This document shows, piece after piece, positions 23,152 to 30,486 of a stretch of DNA of 64,000 nucleotides. Location: positions 62,001 through 126,000 of the forward strand of contig CALWGZ010000006.1 of assembly GCA_944380285.1 (NCBI GenBank), written 5' to 3'. Under the pieces are notes generated by a model. The model worked only from the letters and a program-made list of their open reading frames with translations. It searched no databases and was not told where the DNA came from. Numbering within the stretch: position 1 is the stretch's first letter; every line of letters begins with the position of its first letter. The position numbers and the translations under genes are program-made. The DNA comes from an uncultured Christensenellaceae bacterium. Lineage in GTDB: Bacteria > Bacillota > Clostridia > Christensenellales > UBA3700.

Positions 23152-23305
23152 AAGAGCGGTCTTTTAGGAAAAAGCAATACGACTTATGTGCGGATCCACG
23201 GTGCGAAAGCATTAAGTGCGGCGCAAAGTCGTTTTTTCTTGCATAAAAAAACTACACGCCGCACCGCGAGGTGAATACGCGCATAGTTCAACCAACCCCG
23301 AAAGT

Positions 23306-23333
23306 TCTGCCCACCCCACGCGAGGTGGGCAGA
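23306..23333 (-). terminator. Hairpin after the right TasA-like gene
   Basis: Ten-base-pair perfect stem TCTGCCCACC/GGTGGGCAGA just past the stop of the minus-strand gene at 23368. No clear T run. Together with the 23122-23151 hairpin it insulates the convergent pair. Confidence 0.6.
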
Positions 23334-23367
23334 TGTTCGAGTTGAGTCAAGTTATCTAAACGCTAAA

Positions 23368-24345
23368 TCAAGGAGATTGAGCCGCGTTTTTACCGGAAAT
23401 GTTGAGCGTTATCTCAAACCTACCCAAGCTTGCCGCATTATCAATTTCGGCGCCGTCCAACCAAATATACAGGACGCAGTCCATAGATTTCGCGTTTGTC
23501 ATCTTGAAATTGATCGTTGTTGAGCTGTCCGCGTTGGTGTAGGTGCCGAGATCGTCGATAACCTCCGTGACAACAAAGCCGTTGCTGTTGGAAGCCGCCG
23601 CTGTCGCAAATGTGGTTTCGTTGGACGCATAGTTGCTCTCTGCATAAGACGCGTTGATTGCGACATCGTTCGGCATATACTTGTAGTTCGTTGCGAGCAA
23701 AATATTGTTTGCCGTTTCGGACGGAGTGTCGACTTTACCTGCCAAAAGGAATTTGATATTACGCACTGCGTTCATATCGCTGCTGGACGGAGTATCGCTG
23801 ACTGCTCCGATCGTCAAGACTATGGTTGCGTCGGTCTCGGCAAACAATGCGTCCAATCTGAAGCGGGCTGTAATCGGATGCAATTCAACCGCGTCGACAT
23901 CAACGGTATTGTCGCCGTTGTCTTTCGCATGGGCAAACAAGTGATTCGCAAGACCGTTACTGCCGGCAACAGCTGTCGAAAGATCAAAACTCGACGTGTC
24001 GATCTGGTCGACGGGCATCATCGGGATGTAATTGCCTTCTCCGACCAACGGAGCGACCTCTCCTTGACCTGCGGCGCTTGCCGCCCATTCGAAATTGGCG
24101 GTATATGTGCCGAGCGCAAACTCGTCGGCATCGATTACAGGGGAAGTACTCCACGCGCCTTGGTTAGCGTTGCCTGTTTTGTCCCACAGATAGATGTTTA
24201 CACCGCCGCCGGCTTGCTGGACGGTAAAGTTGGATGTAAACTGCGAAACGGTGGACGCCGAGAACCACGCAAAGGTCGCGGTGGTGAGAGCCACGACGAC
24301 GACGAGCACGGTCGCGATCGTTGAAATGACCAAACTCTTTTTCAT
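23368..24345 (-). CDS. TasA-like exported protein, right member of the convergent pair, 325 aa
   Basis: It has the same 29-residue signal peptide as the gene at 22138 (TFAWFS at 24-29), then a diverged beta-rich body of the same general plan. The RBS AAGGAG and leader are inside the inverted repeat. It lies 148 bases downstream of the degenerate EAL-domain gene on the same strand, with no terminator between, so it is likely transcribed from that gene's consensus promoter at 25225-25253. This makes it the better candidate for the expressed copy of the pair. Surface-fibre role is inferred from family resemblance and the presence of SipW-like peptidases. Confidence 0.85.
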   Translation of the reverse strand: MKKSLVISTIATVLVVVVALTTATFAWFSASTVSQFTSNFTVQQAGGGVNIYLWDKTGNANQGAWSTSPVIDADEFALGTYTANFEWAASAAGQGEVAPLVGEGNYIPMMPVDQIDTSSFDLSTAVAGSNGLANHLFAHAKDNGDNTVDVDAVELHPITARFRLDALFAETDATIVLTIGAVSDTPSSSDMNAVRNIKFLLAGKVDTPSETANNILLATNYKYMPNDVAINASYAESNYASNETTFATAAASNSNGFVVTEVIDDLGTYTNADSSTTINFKMTNAKSMDCVLYIWLDGAEIDNAASLGRFEITLNISGKNAAQSP

Positions 24346-24431
24346 AATTTTTGCTCCTTATCTTTATTTCTCCGCTTTGGCGGAGATAGGTTTCCGTTTT
24401 GTGCCTTTTCGTAAAGGTCTTGTTTTGCGAA
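24259..24431 (-). repeat. Right arm of 173-bp inverted repeat
   Basis: It is the reverse complement of 22052-22224 with two mismatches. Identity stops abruptly on both sides: at the outer end within the leader and at the inner end right after the signal-peptide codons. Its edges therefore match the boundaries expected for a recombination or conversion tract. Confidence 0.95.
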
Positions 24432-24493
24432 GCGGTTGCTCCGCCTATCATATGATATTCACGCTTATGCACGCGAACGCATTGACAATTCTC

Positions 24494-25180
24494 TTAACTC
24501 GCGAACACGTTCGCCAACCTCTTTTTGGGTTTACTAAACGCGCTGCCGCCGAAGAGCGTACATCCGGCGTCGACGAACCATTGCAAATTGGTCTTGTTGA
24601 CCACGTTGCCGACGACGAAGACGGGGTCGAACTCCTTGGTCGCCATGTGGAAAAGCGACAGCATCGACTTGTTGCTCTCGTTGAAGTAGCGGTAGTCGAT
24701 GAGGTAGGCGTCCGGGCGGTACTTGGCGATGACGTCGACCGGGGCGCGTTCGATGCCCTCGATCATGATCTTGGCGCCGCGCTTGCGGAGGAAGTTGAGC
24801 CCCATACGGCTGTTGCGTTCGCCGAACGCCTCCAAAGCGTAGATGTCAAAGCACATATACAAATTGGGCAGGTCGGACTGCGCCAGCCGGTGGACGTTGC
24901 CCTCCTCGAGCAGCCTCGCACTGAGCTTGTAGATGAAAGGTACGTCGTGATAGGTGATCACGTCTTGTGAGAAGTTGGCGAGCGCCTGAAAATTGAGAAC
25001 CTCGATCCTCGAACTCATAGACGCGGCAGGAACGTACTGCCAAGGGTAAAGTTTGCCCAAGACCTCGTCCTCGAGGATCTGCCACACTTCGATCGCCCCG
25101 ATCGCACCCTCGTTGTCGAAGTAGGGTGTGTAGCAATACGAAATCGGCTTTTTGACGACTTTCCCTCTAACCATTCTCAC
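24494..25180 (-). CDS. Degenerate EAL-domain protein, 228 aa
   Basis: The fold order of an EAL c-di-GMP phosphodiesterase can be followed, but catalytic motifs are replaced. The DDFGTG loop is IEGIERAP, the KxD strand reads LIDYRYF, the EGVE region is VGNVVN and the end is GGSAFSKP where the family has QGYxFSKP. The EAL signature itself is absent. It is thus likely inactive and could bind c-di-GMP or a protein instead. The start may be GTG at 25180 (after GGGAA) or ATG at 25174. It has its own promoter at 25225-25253, and the TasA-like gene at 24345 follows on the same strand. EAL-type control of a surface fibre would fit known biology, but this is inference. Confidence 0.65.
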   Translation of the reverse strand: MRMVRGKVVKKPISYCYTPYFDNEGAIGAIEVWQILEDEVLGKLYPWQYVPAASMSSRIEVLNFQALANFSQDVITYHDVPFIYKLSARLLEEGNVHRLAQSDLPNLYMCFDIYALEAFGERNSRMGLNFLRKRGAKIMIEGIERAPVDVIAKYRPDAYLIDYRYFNESNKSMLSLFHMATKEFDPVFVVGNVVNKTNLQWFVDAGCTLFGGSAFSKPKKRLANVFAS

Positions 25181-25224
25181 ATAATTCCCGCAGATACCCC
25201 CTTGAGGGGGAATATCATATTTCT

Positions 25225-25253
25225 ATCATATGACAAAAAGCGCCGTCTGTCAA
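25225..25253 (-). promoter_or_regulatory. SigA promoter of EAL-like gene (and probably right TasA-like gene)
   Basis: TTGACA (25248-25253), 17 bases, TATGAT (25225-25230) on the minus strand. The leader then contains a CCCCCT/AGGGGG hairpin around 25197-25211 before the start codon. Confidence 0.8.
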
Positions 25254-25867
25254 GAAGAAAATGAAAAATTTTAAGCAATTGTTAATGTTCCACGCCCTCA
25301 AAGTTGTGTTTCACGGCTCCGACCGCCCTTTCGGGCGCGTTTTCGCAACACCGCCGCAGGTTAGGCGAAAAACAAAAATTGTGGATATGTTTCGACTTTT
25401 GCACCCGGGATCGCCGAAAATTTAACGCACTTCTCCACAATTGCAGATCTGTTCGCCACATTTGTTGCTTATCGAACACCGACGAAAAAATTTTTGCGCG
25501 CCGCATGCGCCTCAAACTTTGAGAACGGCTCTTTTCACCCTCAAAAGTCGGCATTTTCGAATCACCGCGACATTTTGGAGACGACATATCTCCCCTCGCT
25601 TCGCGGCTTGCCGCAAACGTCAGCGTGCCTTGCCGCCTTACCGCTTGACTTTGCGCTTCACGCATTGCCCCGCCCGATCTCGGCTTCGCTTGCCGCGCCG
25701 CCGCATTCCGCAAACGCAGACGCGATGACTGCCGCCGCCGTCGCGCGCGTTTTCCTCGAAGAAACGAGCAATGTAATCAAAACCATTTATCCCTTTATAC
25801 TATCATTGAATTGTAATATCAAATATCATTACTCTGCCACGCCCGAACGACAGCGGCCTCTTGCGCA

Positions 25868-25893
25868 GACCGCTCCCTCTCGGCGAGCGCGTA
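25868..25893. repeat. 26-base direct repeat, copy 1
   Basis: Identical to 25935-25960. Each copy contains a CGCTC/GAGCG hairpin. Confidence 0.9.
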
Positions 25894-25934
25894 CCGCAAC
25901 GGCGTGCCGCGTCTTATCGCCACGGTCGTCATAT

Positions 25935-25960
25935 GACCGCTCCCTCTCGGCGAGCGCGTA
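25935..25960. repeat. 26-base direct repeat, copy 2
   Basis: Identical to 25868-25893, 67 bases apart start to start. It lies about 65 bases upstream of the lipoprotein promoter. Confidence 0.9.
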
Positions 25961-26012
25961 TCATAACTTCACTTCCACATATGCTACTTATCGGCGGGGC
26001 AATCCAAGAATT

Positions 26013-26053
26013 TTGTCAATTGTCTTGACAATGCCTTGCGCGTGACTTATAAT
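26013..26053 (+). promoter_or_regulatory. Consensus promoter with overlapping palindrome, lipoprotein gene
   Basis: TTGACA (26025-26030), 17 bases, TATAAT (26048-26053). The inverted repeat TTGTCAA-5-TTGACAA (26013-26031) overlaps the -35 box and could be an operator. The AGGAGG ribosome site is at 26079-26084. Confidence 0.85.
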
Positions 26054-26091
26054 ATAGGTACAAAACCAAAAATAACTTAGGAGGTTATATT

Positions 26092-28710
26092 ATGAAAAAA
26101 TCACATCTGTTGTGGAAGATCCTCGTCGTAGTGATGATCGTCTCCGCAATGATGGCAACTTTCATCGCATGCGGTGAAGATCACGTTGCACCCAATGATT
26201 GCGTCGACGACAACGGCGACTACAAGTGCGATGTCTGCGGCGCATGGATGACCCACCCCCACAAAGACGAAAACTGGGATGACGTTTGCGACATCTGCGG
26301 CGAACAGGGCAAAAAGGGCGTCCACTGTGATTGGGGTTATCACCGTGACCAAAACGGCGACCACATGTGCGACGACTGCACCACGATCTTCGGCGCAGAA
26401 GCGGGTTGGAACGGCTTCATCGCCGAGATCGACAAGGTCATCGCCAGCGCCGGCTCGATGGGCGACCTCGCAACGATGGGCGGCAGCCTGACCGCGGGCA
26501 TCAAGTTCGAGCAAGAGGAGTTCACCGACAAGGAAGGCAACAAGACCGCGGCAGTCAGCCACGACATCGAGATCAATCTCGACTTCGGTCTTGACCTCGC
26601 GACCGAATTCACTCCGACGACCGCACACCTCGGTTCCGGCAACGCGTTCGGCGTCACCATCACCGACACCGTAGGCGCGACGACCACCACCCTTCTCGGT
26701 CTTTGGTATGTCGACAACGGCAGCGAAGCAGACAACTACATCCTCGCCAAATTCGGCGAAGAGGAGTTCAAGATCAACGCTCCCAGCCTTGCCGAGACTT
26801 TTGCAAACTACCCGATCAACGTCGACGTCAACATCGCCGACAAGGTCAACGGCGTCAACGTCTCCGGCAACTCCATGGTCGGCACGATCGTCGGAGTCCT
26901 TTCGGGCATCCTGCCTCTCCAGGTCAACGAAGGCACCAACAGCACGACCTATTCCATCCCGCTGACCGACTTCTTGTTCAACAAGGTCGGCATGACGGAA
27001 GAAGCTTACGGCCTCGGCGCACTTCTCAATCAAGGTTTGGCTTCTCTTGCAGGCATCACCGACCTGATCAACGCGATCGGTCTCGACAGCTCCGCTTTGC
27101 TCGACACCCTCGACGCTTTGCTCCCGGGTCTCGCCATCGACGTCACCTTCAACAGAGACGCTGCCGGCAACACCAACGGCGTTGCGCTCGGTCTGTCCAT
27201 TGCGGGCGAGCCGATGAGCGTTGAGCTCTATCACCCCACTGCCGACACCACCGACGGCTTGATCTATGACATCTTCAAGACCGAAGCAGTCGAGGGCAAC
27301 GGCTCCATCATCATCAACAACGGCTTCGGCGACATCGAGATGGATGTCACCCTCGGCTATGAGTTCGGCAGCAACGCTATGGGTTCCGCCGACGACGGAG
27401 AAGGCTACAAATACAGCGATCCCATCAAGGCAGACTATGCTGCGGCAGAGGCAGCGTTGACCAACGCCAAAGAGATCGGCTTGCTCAACGCGGCGATCGA
27501 AGGTCAAGTCCTTCTCGGCCTTGACGAGAACGCGCCCACTTCGTATGATGTCAAGCTGGCGATCGACCTCAACCCCTCCGTCCTGACCAAAGACGGCCTG
27601 CTCACCGACGCGTATGTCGTCAACGGCGAAGGTCAGGGCTTCAAGGACGAAAATGGCGAATGGCAAACCGTCAAAGCGATCAACCTTAACCCGGATTCGA
27701 TAGTCAACGCTTATGATGTCGTGCTCAGCGCGATCGACAACCTCTATATCAAGCTGGGCGATCTCGAGGTCCGTATGCTCGATAAGACCGTTGCCGATAA
27801 CGGCACCGTCCCGACTTTCCGTGTCAACATCGCCGGCTTGAGCTGGATCCAAACTTTGCTCAAAGGCTTCGGCGTTGACCTCTCCGGCGTTTCGGATCTG
27901 TTCGAAAACTTGAACGAAGGCGAAATGAACATCGGCAGCAGCAACGCCACTCTCAAAGGCATCGTCCTCAGACTTCTCGGCGGTCTTGTGACCAAAGGCT
28001 TCCAATATGACGAGCCCACCGTCGAAGCGACTCCTGTCGAAGACGAAGGCAGCGGTGAAGGCTCCGGCGAAGGCAGCGGCGAGAGCTCCGGTGAAGGCAG
28101 CGGTTCCTCTTTTGCCCTCACGGACATCATCAAATATATCGACATGTTCAAGTTCAACAGAACGGACAAGAACACCCTCAAGCTCACCGTCAATGAGGAT
28201 GATATGAACGGCGCGGGCGTCAAGTTCGAAGCCACCGCTTCCGTCACGAGAGACGCCGACGACGCTGTCGACTCCCTCACCCTCTCGCTCGGCGCAGATG
28301 GTCTGGTGATCAAGGGCAGCGACAATGTCAACACCACCCTCAAGATGGTCGACGGATGGCCGCTCTTGCAGATCGGCGGCGAGGGCAACCTGTTCAAGGC
28401 AGCGATCAATGCAGTCGTCGAGGATGAGAGAGACATCAAAGAAGGTACGGACGCGGAAGGCATCAAGTTCTACTATCTCGACAAGAATGGCAATGGCAAG
28501 TATGACGAGCCTGTCGAGAACGACAAAGGTGAGCTTGTTGGCGATGAGATCATCGACGCAGCCACCGCAAAGTCCAAGGACATGAACCTCACCATCGGTC
28601 TCAACCTCAAAGGCATCGGCTACGGCGTTGTGCCCAAGGGAAAGCAGATCACCAAGGACAACTTCGGCGAACTGTTCAGCAACACCAACCTCTCGATCAG
28701 CGTTAAGTGA
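26092..28710 (+). CDS. Large secreted lipoprotein with N-terminal CxxC repeats, 872 aa
   Basis: The signal peptide ends in a lipobox (TFIAC, Cys27), so the protein is anchored to the outer face of the membrane. Residues 37-96 hold three DxNxD/CDxCG-type units with CxxC at 46-49, 66-69 and 93-96, probably metal- or calcium-binding. Then follow some 550 residues of beta-rich repeats of unknown family, a Ser-Gly-Glu linker (about residues 652-672) and a further beta-rich domain. It has a strong own promoter, a perfect AGGAGG site and double terminators, so it is monocistronic and probably abundant. I do not recognise the body. Roles as a substrate-binding or structural lipoprotein are both open. 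Confidence 0.85.
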   Translation: MKKSHLLWKILVVVMIVSAMMATFIACGEDHVAPNDCVDDNGDYKCDVCGAWMTHPHKDENWDDVCDICGEQGKKGVHCDWGYHRDQNGDHMCDDCTTIFGAEAGWNGFIAEIDKVIASAGSMGDLATMGGSLTAGIKFEQEEFTDKEGNKTAAVSHDIEINLDFGLDLATEFTPTTAHLGSGNAFGVTITDTVGATTTTLLGLWYVDNGSEADNYILAKFGEEEFKINAPSLAETFANYPINVDVNIADKVNGVNVSGNSMVGTIVGVLSGILPLQVNEGTNSTTYSIPLTDFLFNKVGMTEEAYGLGALLNQGLASLAGITDLINAIGLDSSALLDTLDALLPGLAIDVTFNRDAAGNTNGVALGLSIAGEPMSVELYHPTADTTDGLIYDIFKTEAVEGNGSIIINNGFGDIEMDVTLGYEFGSNAMGSADDGEGYKYSDPIKADYAAAEAALTNAKEIGLLNAAIEGQVLLGLDENAPTSYDVKLAIDLNPSVLTKDGLLTDAYVVNGEGQGFKDENGEWQTVKAINLNPDSIVNAYDVVLSAIDNLYIKLGDLEVRMLDKTVADNGTVPTFRVNIAGLSWIQTLLKGFGVDLSGVSDLFENLNEGEMNIGSSNATLKGIVLRLLGGLVTKGFQYDEPTVEATPVEDEGSGEGSGEGSGESSGEGSGSSFALTDIIKYIDMFKFNRTDKNTLKLTVNEDDMNGAGVKFEATASVTRDADDAVDSLTLSLGADGLVIKGSDNVNTTLKMVDGWPLLQIGGEGNLFKAAINAVVEDERDIKEGTDAEGIKFYYLDKNGNGKYDEPVENDKGELVGDEIIDAATAKSKDMNLTIGLNLKGIGYGVVPKGKQITKDNFGELFSNTNLSISVK

Positions 28711-28741
28711 TCATCGTAAGTCTCAGGACTGAAAACAGTAC

Positions 28742-28806
28742 GGGCACCCCTGCAAAGGGGTGCCCTTCCTTTAAGTTCCGCGCTCCCTTTGGGGCGCGGA
28801 CTTTTT
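28742..28806 (+). terminator. Tandem intrinsic terminators after the lipoprotein gene
   Basis: Two hairpins in series: GGGCACCCCT/AGGGGTGCCC (28742-28765) followed by TTCCTTT, and a GCGC-rich stem at 28777-28800 followed by CTTTTT. Confidence 0.85.
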
Positions 28807-28850
28807 CACCGCTTTGGACGGATCTTTTGCAATCTTTTACGCCGTCTGTC

Positions 28851-28940
28851 GCTTGCATACCGGCAGGTAAGCGGCGTTCCACACGGCGCAAAATCTTTGC
28901 AAAATCTCTCGCCCAAAGCTACTTGTTTCTATCTAACAAA
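28851..28940. repeat. Structured element copy A
   Basis: A small hairpin (TACC-loop-GGTA) is followed by AGCGG, then a CGCAAAATC...GCAA...CTCGCCCAA block. The same order recurs at 29191-29280 with substitutions that keep the hairpin. Confidence 0.55.
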
Positions 28941-29190
28941 TTTAACTTTTCCAATCTTTAGATATAGGGTTCCCTCTCAATACTCACCCTTCACGGGACG
29001 AGCGCTCGCTCACCGCTCGCGGTCCCGCAAGGGGAAGTTCCCGAAGAACGCGGTCGTCGGGAACTTCGCTACCGAGTCGCGCGAGAAGCGCGGTTTCGCG
29101 CGACATTTTCTGTTCCGCACCACCTTTGGGGTGCGGCTCAGGTCACGTCTTGGGCGGCTTGTTTGCGCGCTTTTGCGTTTCAGAGAACGC

Positions 29191-29280
29191 CCGCGTACCA
29201 TTGAGGTACAGCGGACAACCTCTTCACCGCAAAATCATCGCAAGTCGCTCGCCCAATACTCCGTGGTTCTGTTTATCCAA
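29191..29280. repeat. Structured element copy B
   Basis: Related to 28851-28940: hairpin GTACC-loop-GGTAC, AGCGG, then CGCAAAATC...GCAA...CTCGCCCAA. Sequence drift with retained pairing suggests a mobile or RNA-level element. Confidence 0.55.
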
Positions 29281-29460
29281 TCGGTTCTTTGCCAGCTTTA
29301 ATCAAGCTATCGATCGCAAATCAATTTATGCGGATATCCGGCAACCCAAAATTAACGCTTCGAATCAAACCGCGCGCGTTTGCACCGCAAACTGTGCGCG
29401 GTTTTTCATACTCGCTGTTTTCGGTTTTGCCGCGTGGAGGCAGCATGGTTGTAATGAGTC

Positions 29461-29565
29461 GCTCTGCACTTTTGTTGCGGCTTTACGTTTCGTGTAGCTT
29501 TTCTAATAGTCTCACATGGTACGCTCTCTCGCTGTAATGCATGACCTCATCGACAAATGCTTTAC
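29461..29565 (-). pseudogene. Possible remnant of a nucleoside 2-deoxyribosyltransferase-like gene
   Basis: One minus-strand frame, closed by stops on both sides, reads about 34 residues starting TLCGSKAFVDEV. This resembles the N-terminal TLCGS-type strand and loop of nucleoside 2-deoxyribosyltransferase-like proteins. There is no start codon or ribosome site and the frame ends before the rest of the fold. It is short enough to be chance. Confidence 0.25.
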
Positions 29566-29855
29566 TTCCGCATAACGTAACGTATCCCTACGACCAAGAG
29601 GTTTGCGGCGTACTCTGAAAATTACGACACATGCCGGCATTAATTTACCTTATTGTTTCTACCGTAATATATAGTCTGCAACCAATTTGGCGCGCCGCGC
29701 TGCCCCTTTTTCGCCAAGGCTTTGATTCGCAGCCATAATGTCAACCCCTCTTTCGGCGACATTTCCGTTGCCCGCCCGACACAAAGCCTCCCTCGCCCGA
29801 CTTGCCGTAGGCTTCGCCGAATTTGGACAAAATTCGCCATTTTGTGCAATTTCGG

Positions 29856-29884
29856 TTGACAAATGCGATTTTATATTGTAATGT
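29856..29884 (+). promoter_or_regulatory. Promoter of mscL
   Basis: TTGACA (29856-29861), 17 bases, TAATGT (29879-29884), 31 bases before the mscL start. Confidence 0.6.
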
Positions 29885-29914
29885 CTTGATGAAATAAAAT
29901 TTGAGAGGTACATC

Positions 29915-30436
29915 ATGAAGAAGCTCCTGCAGGAATTCAAAGCTTTCATCAACAAGGGCAACGTCATGGATCTTGCCGTCGGTATGATCATTGGCTCTGC
30001 CTTCACCGCGATCGTCACCGCCCTCGTCCAAAACATCCTGACCCCGCTCATCAATTGGATCCCCGGCACCGGCGATACCGGCGCACTCCAGACCGTGCTG
30101 CGCGAAGCCGTCACCGATGAGGCAGGCAACGTCGTCACCCCGGCGCTCATCCTCGATTGGGGCGCAGTCATCAGCGCGATCATCACTTTCCTTTGCACCG
30201 CGATCGTGCTCTTCCTCATCGTCAAGTTGTTCAACAAGATGAAGGAAGCGGGCGAAAAGGTAAAAGAAGCCGCCGCTCACAAGGACGAGCAAGCCGCCGA
30301 AGAGGCTGCCGAAGCTCCGGTCGAAGAAGCTGCCCCCGAGGTCGCTCCCGTTGAAGAGGTCAAGCCGAGCGAAAGCGAAATGCTGTTGCGCGAGATCTTG
30401 GAAGAGCTCAAAAAGTCCAACAGCGCCAACGCGTGA
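29915..30436 (+). CDS. mscL: Large-conductance mechanosensitive channel MscL, 173 aa
   Basis: It opens on membrane stretch to release solutes during osmotic downshock and works as a homopentamer. The start has the family hallmark FKAFINKGNVMDLAVGMIIG (pore helix, about residues 8-27). A periplasmic loop follows, then the second helix (about 88-110) and a cytoplasmic helical end. The C-terminal stretch is longer than in E. coli (136 residues) and very rich in Glu/Ala/Pro (about 125-160), followed by the usual terminal helix (MLLREILEELKK). GAGAGG lies before the ATG at 29915. Single gene with its own promoter and terminator. Confidence 0.95.
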   Translation: MKKLLQEFKAFINKGNVMDLAVGMIIGSAFTAIVTALVQNILTPLINWIPGTGDTGALQTVLREAVTDEAGNVVTPALILDWGAVISAIITFLCTAIVLFLIVKLFNKMKEAGEKVKEAAAHKDEQAAEEAAEAPVEEAAPEVAPVEEVKPSESEMLLREILEELKKSNSANA

Positions 30437-30448
30437 TCGACAACACGC

Positions 30449-30484
30449 AAAAAACAAAGCGCAAGCAAAATGCTTGCGCTTTTT
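30449..30484. terminator. Bidirectional terminator between mscL and DUF4143 gene 2
   Basis: AGCGCAAGC-loop-GCTTGCGCT (30458-30480) with T4 on the + side and an A run (T run on the minus strand) on the other. Confidence 0.9.
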
Positions 30485-30486
30485 GT

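Larger units (their letters stand above)
25254..26012. other. Gene-free stretch upstream of the lipoprotein gene
   Basis: About 760 bases without a supportable gene. Short open frames on both strands have no ribosome sites and no family resemblance. It contains the 26-base direct repeats at 25868 and 25935 and several GC-rich hairpins. No tRNA, SRP, tmRNA or 6S signature was recognised. Confidence 0.5.
28807..29855. other. Long gene-free stretch with structured, partly repeated elements
   Basis: More than 1 kb without a supportable intact gene. It contains a pair of related about 90-base elements (28851-28940 and 29191-29280), several GC hairpins between them (for example GTTCCCGA/TCGGGAAC near 29036-29063 and CGCACC/GGGTGCG near 29117-29136) and a possible gene remnant at 29461-29565. 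No known RNA family was recognised. Confidence 0.5.

Noticed and set aside
23200..23280. GTGCGGCG/CGCCGCAC inverted repeat between the convergent TasA-like genes as a recombination site
   Set aside because: The arms are only eight bases and the loop is long. It is more likely part of mRNA 3' ends than a site for an invertase, and no invertase gene is in the window.
25254..25760. Overlapping short open frames in the gap upstream of the lipoprotein gene
   Set aside because: Products are Arg/Ser/Pro-rich without any family pattern, with no ribosome sites, and they overlap each other on both strands.
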